Notes: generated by a model from the sequence alone, not told the origin. A stretch of 64,000 nucleotides of DNA from Streptomyces longisporoflavus (GCF_014649775.1 NZ_BMTR01000013.1:1-64000), one strand, 5' to 3'. Positions 16,395 to 24,871 are shown, numbered from the stretch's first letter. Numbers and translations: made by a program.

Positions 16395-17096
16395 TCAGCC
16401 TGCCGGGGAGTCGCTGACGATGCCGACCGGGCTGATCTCCAGCTTGACCGCGCCCTCGCCGTCCGTCACCGGGAGCGTCCCCGCGGGCCAGTCGAGCGTG
16501 ACGTGCTTCGGCTCGTTCGGCGGCGTGACAACCAGCTTGGTGATGCGGACGCCCGAGCCGCCCGAGTTGTTGTACGGGAACGTGATGTTGAAGGCGGCGG
16601 AGTCGCCGTCCTTCAGGACTCCGGGTACGGCCTGTTCGCCGTTGCGGGCCACGGAGAGGGTGTCGCCCGTGGATGCCGTCAGGTCGACACCCGCGTAGCC
16701 CTTGATCGAGCAGTCCCGGCCGCCGCCGTTCTTGAAGACGACGGTGACGACGCCTTCCGTCTTGTCCGTGGTGTTGTCCGTGGCGTTCACTTCGAGCTCG
16801 TCGGTACGGCAGATGCCGACCTTGCTGTTGCTGTTGCTGTTGCTGTTGTCGTTGCCGTTGTTGTTGTCGCCGGTGCCTGCGGCCGTGTCCCGGGCGTCTC
16901 CGCCATCGGTGCCCTCGCCGCTGTCGGAAGCCTCGCCGCCGGTGCCCGTGTCCGAGCCGCCTCCGTTCTGGTCCGCCGACACGGTGGGCTTGCTGCCCGT
17001 GTCCGACGACGCGTTGTCGTCGCCGTTGCAGGCGGTGAGCGAGAGCGCGGCGACGAGGCCGATGACTGCGGCGACGGCCTTACGGGTGTGCTTCAT
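16395..17096 (-). CDS. DUF4232-type lipoprotein
   Basis: A 233-residue lipoprotein. The signal peptide ends in the lipobox LTAC (Cys23). A low-complexity linker (about 24-85), partly encoded by a 6-bp ttgctg repeat, gives an Asn/Ser run. The C-terminal domain of about 140 residues (CRTDELEVNATD, then FKNGGGRDC) matches the DUF4232 beta-sandwich common in Streptomyces envelope lipoproteins. Function unknown. Confidence 0.85.
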   Translation of the reverse strand: MKHTRKAVAAVIGLVAALSLTACNGDDNASSDTGSKPTVSADQNGGGSDTGTGGEASDSGEGTDGGDARDTAAGTGDNNNGNDNSNSNSNSKVGICRTDELEVNATDNTTDKTEGVVTVVFKNGGGRDCSIKGYAGVDLTASTGDTLSVARNGEQAVPGVLKDGDSAAFNITFPYNNSGGSGVRITKLVVTPPNEPKHVTLDWPAGTLPVTDGEGAVKLEISPVGIVSDSPAG

Positions 17097-17357
17097 GGGG
17101 TCCCCCGAAGTAGTACTGGTGAGTCGTTCATGAGTGCTGCTGGGCTGTGGTGATCACAGCTAAAGGGGCGGGTCCCTGCGGGGGCAAGGGACGGTGGCGG
17201 ATCCGGGACGCTGGAATGGTTTCCGGCCTCTGACCTGCGGATATGCCCCCTGCCCGGGATGGCGACGTGGGATGCGCCGAGGGCGGGTTGATCATGGACA
17301 TGCACGTGATCTAGGGTCCCGGCGTCATGACACGACGGGGGAACGGACCACATCACC

Positions 17358-18209
17358 ATGCGTACGCGCATCAGACTGGCCGCGGTTGTCGCGGCGGCGG
17401 CTCTCACTCTGACGGTCACTGGTTGTGACGGGGAGGGCGAGGATGAGGCGGGCGGCCGGGGCAAGGCTGCGGACGCGTCCGGGTCTGCCGCGGGTGTCAT
17501 CTCCGGGGCCGACGGAGGCGCTGACAACGAGTCCGACAACGGGTCCGACAACGAGTCCGACAGCGGCGCCGACTCCGGCTCTGATTCCGGGTCAGGCTCC
17601 GGCGTGATCCCCGGCATGGGCTCGAACGAGGGCACGGGCGAGGGCTCGGGCGAGGGCTCGGGCGAGGGCTCGGACGAGGCGTCCACCCGTAACGGCGGTG
17701 CCAGTGGCGGGCCCGAAGTCCGGCAGAAGTGGATGCTGGAGAACATGCCGAAGGCGGGCACCGTGATGGCCGCGGGCGAGTACCTCCAGCGCTTCACCAC
17801 CTGCGAGACGTACAGCATCGACCCCTCCGACGAGCGCTACTACGCCATGGACGAGAAGTTCGACGCGTCCTGGGGCGTGCAGTTCCGCGGGACGTGCGAC
17901 GACGGCGGGCACGGCTGGATACGGGTCTTCAAGACCAGCGACATGAAGAAGTTCCAGTCCGCCTACCGGGCGGACATCGCCGAGCGGACCAAGACGAGCG
18001 AACTCGCCGGAATTCACGGCGGCTTCGCCATCGGCAAGGACTTCGCCGTGATCGCCCCGGACGACCGCACCCTGCGCGACCTGTCGTCCTCAGGGCTCCT
18101 GATCCTGAACTGCAACCCGCGGTTCCAGCCCCCGGACGGCGTCTCGACGGCGCCGGCGCTGGTCGAGGGGTGCGTGCTGACGGACGAGTTCGTCCAGAAC
18201 GAGGGCTAG
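17358..18209 (+). CDS. Secreted lipoprotein with Asp/Ser/Gly repeat linker
   Basis: A 283-residue lipoprotein. The signal peptide ends at the lipobox VTGC (Cys23). A long acidic linker (about 24-110) carries NESDNGSDNESDSG and GEGSGEGSGEGS repeats. The C-terminal domain of about 170 residues has three or four cysteines (TTCETYS, GTCDDGG, LNCNPR, EGCVL) that could form disulfides. I do not recognise the domain. Confidence 0.82.
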   Translation: MRTRIRLAAVVAAAALTLTVTGCDGEGEDEAGGRGKAADASGSAAGVISGADGGADNESDNGSDNESDSGADSGSDSGSGSGVIPGMGSNEGTGEGSGEGSGEGSDEASTRNGGASGGPEVRQKWMLENMPKAGTVMAAGEYLQRFTTCETYSIDPSDERYYAMDEKFDASWGVQFRGTCDDGGHGWIRVFKTSDMKKFQSAYRADIAERTKTSELAGIHGGFAIGKDFAVIAPDDRTLRDLSSSGLLILNCNPRFQPPDGVSTAPALVEGCVLTDEFVQNEG

Positions 18210-18250
18210 TCCTGGCCGGGGGCCCGGGCCGCCCGGGCTTGGGCGTTCTC

Positions 18251-18339
18251 GGCCTTCACCCCTTCTGCGGCCTCGATGCCCTCGACGCCTTCGACGCCTC
18301 TTCGCCCTCTACGACCTCTGCACCCTCTACGCCCTCTAC
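18251..18339. repeat. 9-bp minisatellite with a 1-nt deletion (Val-Glu-Gly tail)
   Basis: On the minus strand ten contiguous GTAGAGGGC-like 9-bp units run from 18339 to 18251. The fifth (18296-18303) is only 8 nt. Units before it read VEGVEGAEVVEG in the DUF397 frame; units after it read GVEGVEGIEAAEG in a shifted frame that ends at 18206-18208. Confidence 0.85.
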
Positions 18340-18546
18340 GAAGTGGTCGAACTCGCCCGCCTGGACCCCTAGTACGAAGGCGTCCCACTTCTTCTGGGTC
18401 GTGGTCACCACGTTCTCCGGATCACTGGTCTCCCGGAGGTACACGGCGTCCTCCGGACCGTACGCGATTTCGATCCAGGGGCCGGGGCCGTCCTCGCCCT
18501 CGGGAGCGGCGCGAATCCAGTCGAGGTTCGGGGGGATGTCGTTCAC
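18256..18546 (-). CDS. DUF397 protein with frameshifted repeat tail
   Basis: A 96-residue protein from a GTG start. Residues 5-70 match DUF397 (a WIEIAYGPEDAVYLRETSD core, then KKWDAFVLGVQAGEFDHFV). DUF397 proteins usually sit beside an XRE regulator, but no such gene is next to this one. The tail is a Val-Glu-Gly repeat interrupted by a 1-nt deletion; without it the protein would run to 18206, about 17 residues longer, overlapping the convergent lipoprotein gene end by 4 bp. Confidence 0.8.
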   Translation of the reverse strand: MNDIPPNLDWIRAAPEGEDGPGPWIEIAYGPEDAVYLRETSDPENVVTTTQKKWDAFVLGVQAGEFDHFVEGVEGAEVVEGEEASKASRASRPQKG

Positions 18547-18691
18547 AGTAGGACCTTATTACTCAGGCACCGCGGAGCGCGCGGGACGGGAAACTGCTCC
18601 GGGCGGAGGTCGTCGGTGATCCCCCGCGGGCATAGGCGGCCCCTCTACACTGAAGCGCGGCGGACTCCCGCGCGGTGAGGGGTGGTTGACG

Positions 18692-19702
18692 GTGCGTAAG
18701 GCATGGCTGGTCGCGGCCGTTGGCGTCGGCGGGTCGATGAGCTTCATCGCCCTGCTCGTCGTGGGGACGTACGTGGCCGCCGGAAGCAGCGCCGGCGGCG
18801 CCGCGCAGGGCAGCGTCGGGCTTGCGAAAGGCGCCGTGCCCGCGAGCTATCAGCCCCTCGTGCAGAAGTGGGGCAATCTCTGCAAAGCCATCAATCCGGC
18901 CCTGCTCGCCGCGCAGTTGTACCAGGAGAGCGGTTTCAACCCGAACGCCAAGAGCCCGGCCGCGGCCCAGGGGATAGCGCAATTCATCCCGGGGACCTGG
19001 GCCACGCACGGGGTGGACGGCGACGGTGACGGCGATCGCGACGTCTGGGACCCGAAGGACGCCATCCCCTCCGCCGCCTCGTACGACTGCAAACTCGCCG
19101 GATACGTCAAGGACGCACCCGGAAACCCGACGAAGAACATGCTCGCCGCGTACAACGCGGGCGCTTACGCCGTCATCAAGTACGGCGGCGTACCGCCTTA
19201 CCGCGAGACCCAGAATTACGTGAAGACCATCACGAACCTGGAGAAGAGCTTCGCCCGCCCCACCAGCCGGGTACAGCCTTCCCAGCAGTCGGCGGGAGCC
19301 ATCTACTACGCGCAGAAGAAGCTCGGCACGCCGTATCTGTGGGGCGGCAATGGAACCCCCGAGCAGGGCGGCCGGTTCGACTGCTCCGGACTTACGCTCG
19401 CCGCCTATCGAAGCGTCGACATCGATCTGCCGCGCGTCGCGAACGACCAGTACAACGCGGGGCCGCATCCGAAACGGGATGAACTGCTCCCCGGTGACCT
19501 GGTGTTCTTCTCGGACGACCTCACCAATTCCCGCGCCATCCGGCATGTGGGGATCTATGTGGGCGGGGGTTACATGATTAACGCTCCGAGGGCCGGTGCG
19601 GTGATCCGGTTCGACCCGATCGACACACCGGATTATTTTGGCGCGACTCGTGTCACCGAGGACGGGGCGAATGCCGTGCCCAGCAAGCCTTCCGCGGCAT
19701 GA
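18692..19702 (+). CDS. Secreted lytic transglycosylase-NlpC/P60 endopeptidase (VirB1-like)
   Basis: A bifunctional wall hydrolase of about 336 residues. An N-terminal signal anchor (about 4-28) is followed by a goose-type/SLT lytic transglycosylase domain (QESGFNPNAKSPAAAQGIAQ, then NMLAAYNAGAYAV) and a C-terminal NlpC/P60 domain with the catalytic Cys in FDCSGLT, His in IRHVGIYVG and a third polar position near MINAP. The GTG at 18692 fits GAGGGGTGG upstream better than a TTG at 18686. Such SLT-P60 enzymes open the wall for type IV secretion (VirB1/TcpG), and this one lies near the cmd cluster. Confidence 0.9.
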   Translation: MRKAWLVAAVGVGGSMSFIALLVVGTYVAAGSSAGGAAQGSVGLAKGAVPASYQPLVQKWGNLCKAINPALLAAQLYQESGFNPNAKSPAAAQGIAQFIPGTWATHGVDGDGDGDRDVWDPKDAIPSAASYDCKLAGYVKDAPGNPTKNMLAAYNAGAYAVIKYGGVPPYRETQNYVKTITNLEKSFARPTSRVQPSQQSAGAIYYAQKKLGTPYLWGGNGTPEQGGRFDCSGLTLAAYRSVDIDLPRVANDQYNAGPHPKRDELLPGDLVFFSDDLTNSRAIRHVGIYVGGGYMINAPRAGAVIRFDPIDTPDYFGATRVTEDGANAVPSKPSAA

Positions 19703-20007
19703 GAGCCGCCGTAAATGGCTCATACGGGGCGTGTGCGCGGGGCGTTATGTGGCTTGAACTCTCCGTCAGTACACTTCTCTGAGCTGCGGCGATGAGTCTC
19801 TCTTCGATAACGTCTGCGTGATCATTCGGTGGAGAGCGGAACGTAGTGGAGGGGACCACGCGTTCCCTTGACTGAAGTGATCGAAGAGCGCGACCACCCA
19901 GTAGCGAGCGGCATTGACCACGCAGCAAGCAGAACTGACCACGGGGGTTGATGGCAGGGCGTACGGCAAGGTGCGCCCGAGGCGAGAAGACAAGGGGCCG
20001 CGGCACC
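19703..20007. other. Intergenic stretch without a supported gene
   Basis: About 300 bp between the wall hydrolase and the PAP2 gene. Two TTGAC-type hexamers occur (near 19867 and 19915) without convincing -10 partners, so they are only possible promoter elements. No tRNA, hairpin or conserved reading frame is apparent. Confidence 0.4.
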
Positions 20008-20742
20008 ATGGCTGGACTCGATACAACCGGGTCGAACCCCGACGTCAGCCTGCTCTACGACATCAACGGCCTGGCTGGGGATTCGCCGGACTGGCTGACC
20101 GGCTCGGTGGCATTCGTCGGCGAGTACGGGCTGTTGCTCGCGCTTGTTCTGCTCGTCATCTGGTGTTGGTGGGGGCAGCGAAAGCGCGCGACGCTTGATG
20201 ATGCCGCTTCATCTGTCGCCGCTGTTGTCTGGGCGCCGTTGGCGGCCGGACTCGCTGTCCTGGTGAATGTGCCGATCCGTGGATTTGTCGAACGGCGGCG
20301 GCCTTTCAAGGACCATGACGGCCTTGAGCTCCTTGTGCACGGAAAGACCGACTTCTCCTTCGTGAGCGATCACGCGACGCTCGCGATGGCTCTCGGTGTC
20401 GGGCTTTTCGTGGCCAACCGGAAGTTCGGCCTTGTCGGCATAGCTCTCGCCTTGCTCGAAGGGTTCTGCCGCGTCTTTATGGGCGTGCACTATCCGACGG
20501 ACGTCGTGGGGGGATTCGCGCTCGGGACGGCTGTCGTGCTGCTGCTTTCGCCGTTGGCCATGGCTGTGCTGACGCCTGTCGCCAAGGCTGTCGGGCGAAC
20601 GGGTCGGGGCGGTCGTCTTGTGTGGGCCGGGGCGCGGGATGAGGCCGTGTCCGAGCTTCCTCGGCGGGCGGCGTCCGAGGCCGAGTCTGAGTCCGGGGCT
20701 GGGGCTGGGGCCGGGTCCGATGAGCGGGATCTTGCTGCTTAG
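20008..20742 (+). CDS. PAP2-family membrane phosphatase
   Basis: A 244-residue polytopic protein of the PAP2 superfamily (undecaprenyl-diphosphate or phosphatidate phosphatases). The signature motifs are present: FVERRRPF with the catalytic Arg-Pro, SDHATLAMALG, and CRVFMGVHYPTDVVGG with the catalytic His. About five membrane helices are visible. ATG 20008 is chosen because MAGLDTTGSNPDVSLLYDIN looks like the typical family N-terminus; an upstream ATG at 19951 is in frame. The tail is Glu/Ser/Gly rich. It overlaps the convergent gene by 4 bp. Confidence 0.88.
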   Translation: MAGLDTTGSNPDVSLLYDINGLAGDSPDWLTGSVAFVGEYGLLLALVLLVIWCWWGQRKRATLDDAASSVAAVVWAPLAAGLAVLVNVPIRGFVERRRPFKDHDGLELLVHGKTDFSFVSDHATLAMALGVGLFVANRKFGLVGIALALLEGFCRVFMGVHYPTDVVGGFALGTAVVLLLSPLAMAVLTPVAKAVGRTGRGGRLVWAGARDEAVSELPRRAASEAESESGAGAGAGSDERDLAA

Positions 20743-21080
20743 CGTCCGCGTCCGCCGCCGCGTCTCCGTCCGCCGTCTCCGGCCCCGTCTCCGGCCCCGT
20801 CTCCGGCCCCGTCTCCGGCCCCGTCTCCGGCCCCGGCCCCGTCCCCGTCTCCGTTCGCTTCCTCCGCTCGGCGACGCTTCAGTAGCCACCAGCCTGTGCC
20901 TGCCGCTGCCGCGGTTACTCCTGCGGAGGCTGCGGTGAGGGGCCCTGCGGCCGGGTGATCGGGCTCGGCTGTGGTGGCGGCGTGGGCCGCGGGGGCCGCC
21001 AGGATCAGTAGGGCGGCTGTTGCGGCTGTCGTGGCTGTTGCGGCCGTGGCGGCTGCGGCTCTGGCTATTCGGGGCGTCAT
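20739..21080 (-). CDS. Small secreted or membrane-anchored protein with Gly-Asp-Gly-Ala tail
   Basis: A 113-residue protein with a long Ala/Thr-rich signal peptide ending near AHA, a short external stretch, one membrane helix (about 50-65) followed by KRRR, and a cytoplasmic tail of five GDGA units and a Gly-Arg end. GGGGGT precedes the ATG at 21080. The arrangement is like the C-terminal sorting region of a surface protein but without LPxTG. Function unknown. Confidence 0.65.
   Translation of the reverse strand: MTPRIARAAAATAATATTAATAALLILAAPAAHAATTAEPDHPAAGPLTAASAGVTAAAAGTGWWLLKRRRAEEANGDGDGAGAGDGAGDGAGDGAGDGAGDGGRRRGGGRGR
20773..20832. repeat. 12-bp minisatellite, five exact copies
   Basis: Five consecutive identical ccgtctccggcc units, encoding the Gly-Asp-Gly-Ala tail of the minus-strand protein. 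Exactness at DNA level suggests recent expansion. Confidence 0.9.
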
Positions 21081-21255
21081 ACCCCCAGAGCAGCGGGGTC
21101 CCGCGTAGTAGGCCACCTGAGGGCGTGTCGGGCGGGGCTGTTCGGGTTGCGGGGGCCGCCGTCCGGGGGATCGGGCTTTTTGGTCCCCGACCCCCCTTCC
21201 CGAAAACCCGCTCGGCGCGGGGGCCGGGGTCGCCGTCAGTCACCGGCTCCGCCGA

Positions 21256-21284
21256 GTTCGTCCTCAATCGCCGGACGGGCTGGA
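21256..21284. repeat. Dispersed Streptomyces intergenic repeat
   Basis: The segment cctcaatcgccggacgggct is a widely repeated intergenic motif in Streptomyces genomes, recognised from experience. It lies in the 229-bp gap between two leftward genes. Confidence 0.5.
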
Positions 21285-21309
21285 ACACCCCCGCACACGC
21301 TGAAAGCGA

Positions 21310-22899
21310 TTAAATCGCCTGCGCGTAGTCGAAGAAGCGCTTCGGGTCGTACTGCTTCTTCAGCTTCTTCAAGCGCGGTGCCGCCGGGCCGTAATACGCC
21401 TCGCGCCAGTTGGTCAGGGTGGGGTCCGCGTAGTTCTGGTATGCCGCTCCTGACGCGTGGCGGGACATCGCACCGTGGGCCGTTTTCAGCCAGGCGCGGG
21501 CCGGCTTGCCGGACGTGCCCGGGCGCCAGGACGCGATGTACTGCGCCAGCATCCGGCTGCGGCGGTGGACGAAGGCCGTGGCCGTCGGGTCGACCCGGTT
21601 GATCGCCCCGCCGAGCGCGGTCAGCGCGATGCTCCCCCCGCTCGCGCCCGTCACGTTCGCCACTTGGGAGAGAAGCGTGCGGATGCCCGCCGCCGACAGC
21701 GAGCGGTCGAAGAAGTCCGAACTCGCCGCGTACGTCTCCCGGTTCAGCACCCCTTGCCGGCTCCGGCCCGGCGTCGCGCCCGGCAGATGGCACTGGGCGT
21801 CCGACGCGAAGGAAGAGCAGCCGGCGTACACCTCCATCGCCTCCTCGTACGAGCGCCGCTTCAGGGAGACGCTGCGCGCCGGGGCACCGATCTTGTCGGC
21901 CAGGCGGTCCACCGCGTTCTGGAGTTCGCCGTACGTGCCGAGGGAGAAGCACGAGACCGAGACGGTCGGAGTGCCGCCCGGAGTGTTCGCCAGGTGTGCC
22001 GACGACCAGATCTCGTCCGGCTGGTCGGGGCCCCACTCCTGCCACGCCTTGATGACCGCGGCCGCCTTCGACCAGGGCCAGCTCATGTAGGCCGAGACGC
22101 CCTGCGGAGCCGCGTGCGTGCGGAAGCCCAGCTCCGTCACCACGCCGAAGTTGCCGTTCCCCGCGCCGCGAAGGGCCCAGAAGAGGTCCTTGTGCTCGCT
22201 CTTGCTCGCCGTCAGCTGCTTGCCGTCCGCCGTGACGAGCGTCGCCGACGTCAGGCTGTCGCACGTCAGGCCGTATGCCCGCGACACCACCCCGTGGCCG
22301 CCACCAAGCGTCAGACCGGAGATGCCGACCGTGGGGCAGGACCCCGCCGGGATCGTCACGCCCTTCGCGGCGAGGGCGCGATACACGTCGATCAGCTTGG
22401 CGCCCGCGCCCACCGTGGCCGTCGAACCACTGGCGCGCGTCTTGTTCAGCTTCGATACGTCGATGACCAGGCGGCCCGTGCCGGACGACCAACCCCCGTA
22501 GGAGTGGCCGCCGTTGCGTATGGAGACCGGGATGCCGTGCGCGCGGGCGTAGGTGAGGGTCGTACGGATGTCGTCGGGCCCCGCCACGTACGCCACCGCC
22601 GTCGGCTTCAGGGTGTCGTAGCGCGTGTTGTAGAGCTGGCGGGCCGCCGCCCACTTCGCCTCGCCCGGCTTGACGAGGGTGCCGTCCAGGTCCCTCGCGA
22701 GGGCGGTGAGGTTCGCCGACGCGGACGCCGCGGCGCTCGACGTGCGGATGGGCGTGCCGGAGCCGGGGGCGCTCTTACTGTGGGGCGTGCCGCCGCCGGC
22801 ACCTCCGCCTCCGCCGCCGCTGCCCGATCCGGAGCAGCCCGCCGCCGCGAAGGCCGCCGTCACCGCCGCCGTGCTGCCGATGAACGTACGTCGGTCCAT
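21310..22899 (-). CDS. Tat-exported FAD-linked oxidase (berberine-bridge type)
   Basis: A 529-residue flavoprotein. The N-terminus has a twin-arginine motif (DRRTFIG) and a lipobox AAGC, so it is probably a Tat-exported lipoprotein. The FAD-binding PCMH domain carries RNGGHSYGG (His for 8-alpha linkage) and GSCPTVGISGLTLGGGHG (Cys for a 6-S-cysteinyl bond), so FAD is probably bicovalently bound. The BBE domain ends in YDPKRFFDYAQAI. It would oxidise an alcohol, sugar or secondary metabolite outside the cell. Confidence 0.92.
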   Translation of the reverse strand: MDRRTFIGSTAAVTAAFAAAGCSGSGSGGGGGGAGGGTPHSKSAPGSGTPIRTSSAAASASANLTALARDLDGTLVKPGEAKWAAARQLYNTRYDTLKPTAVAYVAGPDDIRTTLTYARAHGIPVSIRNGGHSYGGWSSGTGRLVIDVSKLNKTRASGSTATVGAGAKLIDVYRALAAKGVTIPAGSCPTVGISGLTLGGGHGVVSRAYGLTCDSLTSATLVTADGKQLTASKSEHKDLFWALRGAGNGNFGVVTELGFRTHAAPQGVSAYMSWPWSKAAAVIKAWQEWGPDQPDEIWSSAHLANTPGGTPTVSVSCFSLGTYGELQNAVDRLADKIGAPARSVSLKRRSYEEAMEVYAGCSSFASDAQCHLPGATPGRSRQGVLNRETYAASSDFFDRSLSAAGIRTLLSQVANVTGASGGSIALTALGGAINRVDPTATAFVHRRSRMLAQYIASWRPGTSGKPARAWLKTAHGAMSRHASGAAYQNYADPTLTNWREAYYGPAAPRLKKLKKQYDPKRFFDYAQAI

Positions 22900-23010
22900 G
22901 ACGCGCCTCCGCCTCCCGTTGCTTCCCGGAGTACGAGACGGCGTACGGGACCAGTGGGTTCCGGCGTGCGGAGAGGGGAGTTGCGCGAGAGGGCGCGCGG
23001 GGCCCGCGGG

Positions 23011-23166
23011 CTAGCTGTCCGACATGTGTGACTCCGCGTCCGTGCGGGCCTTGCTGCGCGCCCTGCGGGCCGGCCCCCGCCAGCCGCAACTGCAGCGTGC
23101 CGCGCAGAATCGGCCCTGCTCGACCGTCGTCGTGCGGTGGGGTTCGTGCTGCTGCTCATCGGCCAC
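23011..23166 (-). CDS. Small Cys-containing protein (51 aa)
   Basis: A short frame from GTG 23166. The core VEQGRFCAARCSCGWRGPAR has three cysteines in a C-x3-C-x-C-G-W arrangement, suggesting a metal-binding knuckle. Very similar short proteins occur in other Streptomyces, from memory. The ribosome-binding site is weak. Function unknown. Confidence 0.6.
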   Translation of the reverse strand: MADEQQHEPHRTTTVEQGRFCAARCSCGWRGPARRARSKARTDAESHMSDS

Positions 23167-23286
23167 GTCACCACCGTACCCGGGCCCGGCCGGAGCCCAA
23201 TGCGCGTGACGGGTCAACGTACCGGTCGTTACACGGAAAGACAGGGGGCTACAGAACCTCGCGGGAAGGCTTGGGGGTAGTCGGCG

Positions 23287-24102
23287 ATGGGTCAGCAGCA
23301 CAGGCGCACAGGCGGAGCGGTCGTCACGGCCGCGGCGGTGGGTCTCATGGCCGTCGCCACGGGATGTTCGGGAGGCGGGGCCGTCGCCGACGACCGGCGC
23401 GCCGAGGACGCCGTCGACGCGGTGCGGAAGTCCGCCGACGCCCTGGTCCGCGCGGGGACTTCCAAGGCGCGTACGTCCATGGAGATGGCCAGCGGCGGTA
23501 CCCGCGTGACCATCCGCGGGAAGGGCTCGTACGACTTCGCGCGGCAGGTCGGGCGGTACGTGGTGGTCCTGCCGAAGGACCCCGCCGGGGCCGAGGAGCA
23601 CCGTCCGATCACGGAGCTGATGGCGAGCGGCGCGCTCTACATGAAGAACCGCGGCGCCGGGGTGCCCGCGGACAAGTGGGTGCGGATCGACACGACGACG
23701 CTCCGGGACGGCAACCTCGTCACGGGCGGCGCCACCGATCCGCTCGCCGCGGCGGAGCTGCTGCGGGGCGTGAGCAAGGCGTCGTACGTCGGTGAGACGA
23801 CGGTGGCGGGTGTGGCGGTGCGGCACTACCGCGGGATCGCTGACCTGCCGCGTGCCGCGAAGGCCGCGTCCGAGGGGCAGCGGCGGGCTCTGAGTGCGGC
23901 GGCGAAAGGGTTCAGCAAGGACGAGATCCCGTTCGAGGCCTACCTCGACGAGGAGGGGCGGCTGCGGAAGCTGCGTCAGCAGTTCAGCGTCGCCAACGCC
24001 GAGGTGGCGTCCACCACGCTGCTCTTCGACTTCGGGGTGCGCGTGGACGTGCGGCTGCCCGCGAGCGAGGACATCTTCGCGGGGAAGATCGCCGAGAAGT
24101 AG
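23287..24102 (+). CDS. LppX/LprAFG-like lipoprotein
   Basis: A 271-residue lipoprotein. The signal peptide ends in the lipobox ATGC, followed by Ser-Gly-Gly-Gly. The mature part has the pattern of LolA/LprG-fold lipoproteins (RKSADALVRAGTSKARTSM, SYDFARQVGRYVV, YVGETTVAGVAVRHYRG, then LDEEGRLRKLRQQFSV). These carry lipids or act in the envelope. It stands alone and is followed by a G-rich tract. Confidence 0.8.
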   Translation: MGQQHRRTGGAVVTAAAVGLMAVATGCSGGGAVADDRRAEDAVDAVRKSADALVRAGTSKARTSMEMASGGTRVTIRGKGSYDFARQVGRYVVVLPKDPAGAEEHRPITELMASGALYMKNRGAGVPADKWVRIDTTTLRDGNLVTGGATDPLAAAELLRGVSKASYVGETTVAGVAVRHYRGIADLPRAAKAASEGQRRALSAAAKGFSKDEIPFEAYLDEEGRLRKLRQQFSVANAEVASTTLLFDFGVRVDVRLPASEDIFAGKIAEK

Positions 24103-24103
24103 G

Positions 24104-24140
24104 GGGGAGAGGAGGGGGAGGGGAGAGGGGGGAGGGGCGT
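24104..24140 (+). other. G-rich tract after the lipoprotein gene
   Basis: A run of G-tracts directly after the stop on the sense strand, able in principle to form a G-quadruplex in the 3' untranslated RNA. It resembles the tract at 10866-10924. Confidence 0.45.
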
Positions 24141-24254
24141 CGGCTAGTCGCGTCCGGGGGTGTGGAAATGGTCCGTCCGTGCCATGCGCGGTGTGTAGGC
24201 CGCTCCCTACTCTAGGAAGTCGGTACCGGCAGGACGCAAGGTCAGGAAGAGGTG

Positions 24255-24443
24255 ATGAACGTGGCTCTGGTGCGCGGTACGACTGTTCAGGACCACGTTG
24301 CCCTCGCCGAGATCGAGCTGTGCGGCGAACTCATCATCGCGGCGAGTGCCGCGGGTGAGGACCGGCTGAGCGCCGACCGCATTGACGAGGTCCTTAACGT
24401 CTCCACCGGTGTGGAGCAGCGGCGAGGCAATATCCGGGAGTAG
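24255..24443 (+). CDS. Small conserved protein (62 aa)
   Basis: A short acidic protein with core VQDHVALAEIELCGELIIAA. GGAAGAGG precedes the ATG at 24255. It resembles small proteins widely conserved in Streptomyces beside csoR. No membrane segment is visible. Function unknown. Confidence 0.75.
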   Translation: MNVALVRGTTVQDHVALAEIELCGELIIAASAAGEDRLSADRIDEVLNVSTGVEQRRGNIRE

Positions 24444-24517
24444 TCCCGGGCCCCGGACCACCGGGGCGGGGAGCGGCCCGGGCCCTGCCGCCTCCCCGAC
24501 GAGCGCCACGTGTGCGC

Positions 24518-24871
24518 TCAGGTGCGCATCATGCGCGCGATCGCCTTCGTGGCTTCCTCGACCTTCGCGTCGATCTCGTCGCCGCCCTTGACCGCCGCGT
24601 CCGCCACGCAGTGCCGCAGGTGCTCCTCGAGGAGCTGGAGGGCGAAGGACTGCAGGGCCTTCGTGCCCGCGGAGACCTGGGTGAGTATGTCGATGCAGTA
24701 GACGTCTTCCTCGACCATCCGCTGGAGACCACGGACCTGGCCCTCGATGCGCCTGAGGCGCTTGAGGTGCTCGTCCTTCTGCTTGTGGTACCCGTGGACA
24801 CCCTGGTCGTGGCCGGGCTCGGAGGGCGCATCGGTGTTCATGGCCACACCGGCCGCATCGGTGGTCGTCAT
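24518..24871 (-). CDS. csoR: CsoR, copper-sensing repressor
   Basis: A 117-residue all-helical repressor of the CsoR/DUF156 family. The Cys-His-Cys copper site is present: Cys in EDVYCIDIL and His and Cys in HLRHCVAD. The helix 1 core RLRRIEGQVRGLQRMV is typical. AGGAGG precedes the ATG at 24871. Cu(I) binding releases the tetramer from pseudo-palindromic GC-rich operators, and one lies upstream at 24980. No copper ATPase or chaperone gene is next to it. It corresponds to SCO4136 of S. coelicolor, from memory. Confidence 0.92.
   Translation of the reverse strand: MTTTDAAGVAMNTDAPSEPGHDQGVHGYHKQKDEHLKRLRRIEGQVRGLQRMVEEDVYCIDILTQVSAGTKALQSFALQLLEEHLRHCVADAAVKGGDEIDAKVEEATKAIARMMRT

Noticed and set aside
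20739..21080. LPxTG-sorted surface protein
   Set aside because: It has a signal peptide, helix and basic tail, but no LPxTG or LAxTG motif before the helix.
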